A stretch of DNA of 64,000 nt, taken from contig NC_135240.1 in assembly GCF_947623445.1 (NCBI RefSeq), positions 25,482,001 to 25,546,000 on the forward strand, written 5' to 3'. This document shows, piece after piece, positions 57,828-64,000 of this stretch. Under the pieces are notes generated by a model. The model saw only the letters and a program-made list of their open reading frames with translations, was not told the DNA's origin and did no database searches. Both the position numbers and the translations under genes were made by a program. The number at the start of each line of letters is the position of its first letter. The first letter of the stretch is position 1. This stretch comes from Clavelina lepadiformis (taxonomy: Eukaryota > Chordata > Ascidiacea > Aplousobranchia > Clavelinidae).

Positions 57828-59233
57828 TCAACTTTTTGTAAAACAAGTTGGTTTTCTGTCGTAGATCCGAAAAGGGAATTTCGGGATAAAGTGTCCGATG
57901 TTACCTGCACCTCCTCTTTCATATATAAAATTTTAATATTATTAGTGCTGTATTAGTGCTATTAGTGCGCGCTGTTTTACTCTTAAACGCTGTTATATTT
58001 TGGGCCTTGTTTAATGCAAGTTTCGTTTGAATTACTTCCGGGATTAGGAAATTCTGTTACCACAGCGCACATTACAATTCTCTCTGATTCAGTAAAGTTT
58101 GGAAGTGATATTGAAAGCATATTTTTGGAGTATTTATATGTAAGCAGAATGCGTTTTGACTTCTCTCTCAACAACACTGTTGACTTTGTTAAAGCACTTA
58201 GATGTACGCAGAGAACGCGTGCAATTACGGAGTCAGATCAACAATCATGATGCAAAGAAGCAAAGCATTCCGTATGAAGTTCACCACAACAGAGACACCA
58301 CAAAGTCTGGACAAAAAAATATAATCAACATCTTTGCCCTATATTGTTAACAACACAGCTTGAGATTGACTCTTAGTTAGGAAATGAGAATTTGAAAAAA
58401 CTGATATTCGAAAATGAGCGAATGATAAACTTACTAATTTACTCATGACGTCATTGTTTTTTATGTATGTCGTTGCACTAACTCTAATTTTGGGAACTGT
58501 TTTTACAAAATATTCCGACTTCGTTAACCATTTCCATCAATAAGTACAAAAGCATTGTTATAAAGAATATAAACAAAAATATTGAAATGATAAATTGCTA
58601 TAATACTGTATGGCATGAAAAAATTGCAGATAGCTTAAGCTGAATACAATAAATGCAAACAAAACGGCAATAGTTATGGTGTAACTAACTGATTTTCTTT
58701 TCCACGACTGGAACTTTTTATTACGTCCACTCAAAAATAAGTCACACACACACACAAACATTTACTTTAACTCGTTCAAACATGATAAATTGTATCACGG
58801 AGGCGTTAACTTTAAGAAGCATCGTATTCATTTTATTCTTATCGACCTCGAAGTATTGACTTTGCTTTTTTGCCGAGCCAAAGTTACGATGTTAGCAGTC
58901 AAAGCACAACAAAGAACACAAAGAAAAACTTAGATAATTGAGCCTTTAGCATCAACTGTGCAATTACGGAACAAAGGAACAAAGTCAACACAAGTCATCA
59001 CGTAAGGAACAACGTCAACACAGCCAATAATGGTAAGCAACCAAGAAAATGTTTAACGCTTTAATGAATAATTTAAGCTTTAACTGTACCCAACGATTTA
59101 TTCCAGTACAATATAAACGATTTCGAAACAACAACAGCCGAAATATTAACCCAACAATGATATACAGTACGCGATAAAACACCATTGTAAAATCAGCATT
59201 AAACTTGGTAAAAATATACATCTTGTATTAAAT
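57828..59233. other. Stretch without a supported gene
   Basis: Overlapping small ORFs on both strands at 57983-58350 have no recognised domain. A short CACACACACACACA run is at about 58744. Otherwise AT-rich and featureless. Confidence 0.35.
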
Positions 59234-60524
59234 TCAAGTTTCCTTTGATAGCGATGTTGTATTAGTTTCAATGACCTTTACGCTGGAATGCATTTGTTGA
59301 CTTGAATTCTCGTCATTTCTAGAATTAGGGACCATGTCTTGAACTTTCAGCTGCCTCAAGTAGCCGGGTCTGAAAATGTTCACGATTTCATTCCAAAATT
59401 CTCCTTCTCTCGCTCTGTACACGACCAACCTTTGACCAAGGTTGTACACGACCAGCCTTTGACCTTTTACCAAGCTTTGCAAAAGACAGAAGTTGTCAAC
59501 AAACAGAGATTGATAAGGGCAAACACTTACAAAATCATCCAAAACTTTTTTAAACATGACCAGACCTGTTTGTCATGCTGAAATAAAAGCAAATAAACTA
59601 AGACAGGTTGCGCAATGTTGGTGCAATCCAAGCGTTGAGTGTAGAATAGAGAACTCGAGACGACCATTGGAACCAAACCAAATAAAAATAATGTACAAAA
59701 AAATTAAAACTAAAATGATTTCGATCAATAATTTGAGATAAAGTCCATGAATGCCTAAAATGTAAAACAGTTTTTATTTTAAGAGTCGAGTTACCGTGAG
59801 GAAACTCACTCAAAGTAACAGTGAATCTGTTCTGCATAATTGCAATCGTTTTCAAGACTGAAAGTTTTCGTTTGTCCCTGCGTTTGTTGGAAGATTGTGA
59901 TGGTTCTGTGCCAGTGTTCCTTGTATTTTGCTTACCAGCTTTATACACGAAAATTGCAGTTCAAAAGCAGGATGCAGTCGGAAAACACGAAACAAAAGGC
60001 CATAAGTAATATTCGTAAATGTACATTAGCTAATTTTGTGAAATCCTATAATTACTTTGACAATAAAGTATGATTTACTTTGATGAAAGCTATCGTGTTG
60101 CAATTACTTTAGTGCAGTAATTGACTTTAAAAGTATTGAGGCCATACTGTTCATCTATCCACAAAATTTACAAACATCAAAAAAGCAATTGCAGCCTAGT
60201 AATCTACGTTTGATGAAAACCTCGCGATGGCAGTATAATAAAGAAAAGTGGGTGCCAAATAAGTGAAATGCAATTGATTGGGAAGCCAGGCTGACATAAA
60301 AATAACAAAAACATGAAGATAACAAATGCTTGCTATAGAAAGTTCAACAAAAGTTTCCCCCAGAGCATTTAGAATACATGCTCTTGAAACATGAAACTTC
60401 TAAGAACATTGATAAATTACTTATCTGGTACCGTTGCGCTTACCAATGATAGGATCCACACTACACCGATACCGACGTAAACATACGTTTTCGTTTGCCA
60501 TCTATAACGTATTGGTTTTGCGAT
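59234..60524 (-). pseudogene. Rhodopsin-like GPCR pseudogene
   Basis: Paralogue of the gene at 62754-64000. TM4 exon about 60428-60524 (IAKPIRYRWQTKTYVYVGIG, WILSLVSATVP), TM5 exon about 60190-60300 (LHFTYLAPTFLY), loop/TM6 exon about 59790-59990 (LSVLKTIAIMQ), TM6-7 about 59571-59690, and TM7/tail 59234-59510 (REGEFWNEIVNIFRPGYL). Lesions: the TM4 donor is AT instead of GT (CCAG/ATAAGT); TAG at 60196-60198 inside TM5; the acceptor of the TM6-7 exon has lost its CAG; and a 27-bp in-frame duplication in TM7 repeats GQRLVVY. A TM1-3 exon was not found. IAKPIRY shows it descends from a DRY-type class A receptor. Confidence 0.75.
59416..59469. repeat. 27-bp tandem duplication in the GPCR pseudogene
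   Basis: TGTACACGACCAACCTTTGA is repeated 27 bp later with one substitution. The duplication is in frame and adds nine residues inside the predicted TM7, replacing the LVNFVVY seen in the intact paralogue. Confidence 0.85.
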
Positions 60525-62753
60525 CTACATATAATAATCTTTCTCCTCCCATGTAGACCAAATGAAATAAAGATGATGTGAGAGTGAAAATAAAAATATT
60601 ACCCCCAAATAGACATTGAGATCATACGGCTGGTCTCCTACTATATCGCCACCAGGCAGAGGAAGGGGATTTCCGCATCCTGTATGTTACATCCCATTTC
60701 CAATTTTGACATTTCCAATACTTTATTCATTCGAACTTTACTGTGGATTTGACTTGAACGACACTGCTATCAACATCAAAGGTAGTTAGAATATTGGGAC
60801 CAAGTGGCGGTAGAAAACAATATACAAAGGAATTGGACGGTTCGGGTTCAGAATAGCAATAACAACGTTTGTGAAAACCGCAATTTCAATACAGCGAATT
60901 TATCAAAATAACGATCGTAAAATTTGCGTCTTCTCTTTTACGCAAAATAACAACTTATATGGCAACTTTAAAAAGGTAACTTTACTACAATATCGTCTTA
61001 CAAAATAAGGATTAAAACGTGTCACCCAACCACTTTTCGAATTACATTTTTGAAGCACTAAAGCGTTAAAAAGTTCTTGGACTTTACTTTAATTCAGATT
61101 GTGCAGTTAAGAGATCCAAAAAAACGTGTAATAAGACATCATGCAGTAAATGTTCGAATAGCAAATGCGATCCAATATCAGGAAATATTTCTCGATATTC
61201 AACAATTCTTACAAGCAATTTCTTTTTTTCAATATTATGTTTCAAAATAAACTTAAAAACATCGTTTTATAGCAATTTATCGGTTAACGATTTATTTATT
61301 TTCTATTACCATATATTGACTTTATTGGTTACTCTGCAGGTAATAAAAAAGGTTCATTATTAACAAAAAAGTTATTTACATTAATGCAAGTAACAGCGTG
61401 AAGCAGGCTATCAGCAATTGAGGAGTAGAGTATAGTTCGGTAATGATTAATAACTTTGGTTTCTACAAAAAGAAAATTCCCTTCACAGTTCAAAAATATG
61501 ATGCTTACTGAACTACGCGGATAGGCGGTTAGCGTAGCACACAGAAGTCTAATGGCTTAATCGACGCAGGTCACGTATTGGCTGCTCTTTTCCACTTATT
61601 TTACGTGACTTACTTCCCTGACGGAAGAGATCGCCCTATCGTAAATGTTACATAAACTCGAGCAGAAACTCAAGGAAGTTGTAGTCAAATAAAAATATGA
61701 CTTTTTTGTACTTTACAGAAATTTCAACAATATCTGTTTGGTCGCATATTTGATGTAGTAAAAGATCATAACCCATTGCTTGCATTATTTGCACCGTCGA
61801 AACCTAAAAGTTTTCAGCATTAGCTGAAAATTTGTTGGACAGGTGGGACTTTATACTAAGCTAACACAATTACAACATTACATATATCGTAAAACAAGCA
61901 ATAATACAAATACTAATGCTCCGAGAAGATGTGTGCTGAGACATTTCCTTTAATAAAGCAGAAGATAAAAGCGAAGGTTAAAGTTAAAGTTGGTGTAATT
62001 AAGATGAAAAAAAAATAATCAAATAATCTTTTACACCATACATTTCATAGGCGGTATACACTTAATAGGCGGCAGACGTTCCCCAGCATTCAGTTGCGAA
62101 AATTTATGGATTATAAAATTCAAATAACGACACACGAATTTTAAGTGTAAAAAAGATGAAACATAAATAATGAAATATTTATTTACACTATATGCATGCT
62201 TAATAGACGACAGCTTATTTCCACAAAAAGATGGCGAAAAGTTGTGGATAATACAATTTAAAAGCACTGTGTATTCATAATGTATACCAACAAAATATAT
62301 ATATTATATATAAACCAACAAAAATTAGCAACAAAAGTTTCAAAATACTTATAGTGTTGTTTTCTATTTGCTACATGATGAGATATTTTTGGAAAGTCCA
62401 ATCAAACAAAAGTTACATCTACATACAAAACACTTCGCTGTAATACGAACACTCAACGACATTCATGTAGGTGAATCAGGTTAAGAGAAATAGATCAAGA
62501 AAAACGATTGGGATCAAAACAAACTTTGTGTTTTTCTGTATGGTACAGACGAACAGTCAGAGAAACTTAAAAAAAAGCCGAATTAAGTGAATATGTGCTA
62601 ACAGTACTTGCTTCTTCCCTGTCAGAGAGATATCAAACAATAACCGAAATGTTTACACAGTAGTGCTACTGTACAATGAACCCGGTATAATAACATGGTG
62701 AACAAATTATTTAAGAACGGTCAGAAAAGTTTTTTTCTTTCTTAAATAGAAAT
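60525..62753. other. Stretch without a supported gene
   Basis: An open segment at about 60608-60680 (minus; GNPLPLPGGDIVGDQPYDLN) has AG and GT borders but no GPCR match. At 61805-61830, TTTTCAGC/GCTGAAAA forms a small hairpin. 62030-62265 holds two diverged tandem copies of a ~125-bp sequence (GCGAAAATTTATGGATTATA against GCGAAAAGTTGTGGATAATA). Confidence 0.35.
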
Positions 62754-64000
62754 TTACTTTGGCTGTTGTCTTTTATAAGTTTCAATAACGGTCCTGCAGG
62801 AATCCATCTTTTTACTCAAGTTTTTACCCTTCCTTGGTGATTGAGCAGCAGAGTGAACACTCAGCTCCTTCAAGTAGCCAGGTCTGAAAATGTCCACAAC
62901 CTCGTTCCAAAAATCACGCTCCCTTGCGCTATACACGACGAAGTTGACCAAACTTTGAACGAAACAGTAGTTGTCAAAGGGTTGAGCTGGAGAATTATAA
63001 ACTCTCAAAATACTTTTAAAAACTTGTATGGTTAGCTACTAATACCTGTTTGTCATGCTGAGATAAAAGCAAACAATGTAGGGTTGAGCAATGTTGTCGC
63101 AATCCAAGCAATCGGCATAGAACAGAGAACTTACAATGACTAATGGAACTGAATCAAACAAACATGTATCAAACAACAAAAGCTTTGTAAAAATGAAACC
63201 GTTTGAAATTTAAACAGTTTAAACAGAGCCAGAAACAATAGTGCTAGTATATCTTCAAAAAGACTTACGCAGCGTAGTTGTGAATCCGATCTGCATAATT
63301 GCTATCGTTTTCAGAACTGCCAATTTTGGATTGTCTCTGCGTTTGTTTGGAGAATGTGATTGATCTGCATTTGTAATATTCGTTCTTCGCTTTACAGCTT
63401 TATACATAAAAACTGCCGTCGCCAAACAAGACGCAGTCTAATAAAACAAAAGAAAATCGCAAAATATATTATCAAAAGTTTATTATCCTCCACTATTAAA
63501 AATGCCAAAAAATAGCCTGGTAATGAAGGGTTTTACAATTCTAGTATATAATATACGACAAAAATAAGGCAGTACGATTTAGATATCATTGCTAACACAG
63601 AAGACAAAGACAATATATGTTTATAGAAATAGAATAACACAGATATATCCAAGCACTCTAACTTACGAGCAACATAAATGGTAAAAGGTAAAATATTATC
63701 ATAAAGGCAATAGCAACTGAGTAATCCATGTTTGAAGCAGTGCTCGTGATGGCAGGTTGATACAGAAAAATTGGTGTCAAATAGGTGAAATGCAAATGAG
63801 TGGGGAACCAAGCTGAAGAATAAATAACAAAGAAAAGAGGATAAAATAACGACACAAAAATAAAACCTGTAATATTCTGCGATACCTTTAAAAATAAAAA
63901 TTTCTTGAAACATTGATAAGTTACCTGGAGCCGTTGCGCTTAACAATGACAGGATCCACACTACACCAAGGCCGACATAAACAGACGTTTTCTCTTGCCA
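62754..64000 (-). CDS. Rhodopsin-like GPCR, 3' part (TM4 to tail), cut by window edge
   Basis: Class A seven-helix receptor at the cell membrane; ligand unknown. Exons from 5': TM4 about 63927 to beyond 64000 (WQEKTSVYVGLGVVWILSLL); TM5 63667-63812 (AWFPTHLHFTYLTPIFLY, DYSVAIAFMIIFYLLPFMLL); loop and start of TM6 63269-63437 (MYKAVKRRTN, NPKLAVLKTIAIMQIGFTTT); TM6-7 63046-63148 (LPLVIVSSLFYADCLDC); TM7 and tail 62754-63012 (DNYCFVQSLVNFVVYSARER, then FRPGYL and a Lys-rich tail, TAA). Phases agree at all four junctions with no lesion. TM1-3 lie beyond the window. It is in tandem with the pseudogene at 59.2-60.5 kb. Confidence 0.78.

Noticed and set aside
60608-60680. Possible upstream exon of the GPCR pseudogene (GNPLPLPGGDIVGDQPYDLN)
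   Set aside because: Splice-like borders exist, but the segment does not resemble TM3 or a DRY motif, which should directly precede the TM4 exon.

Overview
The window is AT-rich nuclear DNA from an animal. Almost all coding sequence is split into short exons with GT/AG borders, and the recognisable genes are metazoan receptors: two adhesion GPCRs and two rhodopsin-like GPCRs. hAT, KDZ, Mutator-like, LINE-like and Ty3/gypsy-like repeats fill the introns. An invertebrate is most likely, and a tunicate-like genome would fit, but nothing seen here fixes the species.

Layout: 1-287 is the 3' end of a plus-strand coding frame. 1675-39808 (minus) is adhesion GPCR gene 1: signal peptide, beta-sandwich-like domain, sushi domain, a Ser/Thr-rich stalk built from many phase-1 micro-exons, Cys-rich EGF-like module, hormone-receptor-like domain, GAIN/GPS and seven TM helices. 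Its stalk exons sit in about three tandem copies of a 1.5-kb unit, broken by a 1.56-kb Mutator-like element. One 20-kb intron (about 17.1-37.5 kb) holds a block of mobile DNA. That block has two 1.4-kb near-identical inverted arms (18638-20044 and 34970-36377). Between them lie a plus-strand KDZ-type transposase gene (21506-26120) and a convergent minus-strand gene (29396-31487) encoding a homeodomain-like plus HMG-box-like protein. Relics of gypsy gag, hAT, pogo/Tigger-like, SINE and LINE elements also lie there.

42894-53059 (minus) is adhesion GPCR gene 2, a tandem paralogue whose stalk was amplified separately as a 1.28-kb unit. 53402-57819 is a complete hAT element with an intact 839-codon ZMYM1-like transposase and a perfect 8-bp target duplication. 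59234-60524 is a rhodopsin-like GPCR pseudogene, and 62754-64000 its intact-looking paralogue, cut by the window edge.

The strongest candidate for something undescribed is the 17.7-kb inverted-repeat-bounded unit pairing a KDZ transposase with a homeodomain/HMG-like partner gene. Its linkage as one element is an inference. The transposase copy has lost coding exon(s) that should carry its last catalytic block, while the partner gene keeps a clean reading frame through six introns.
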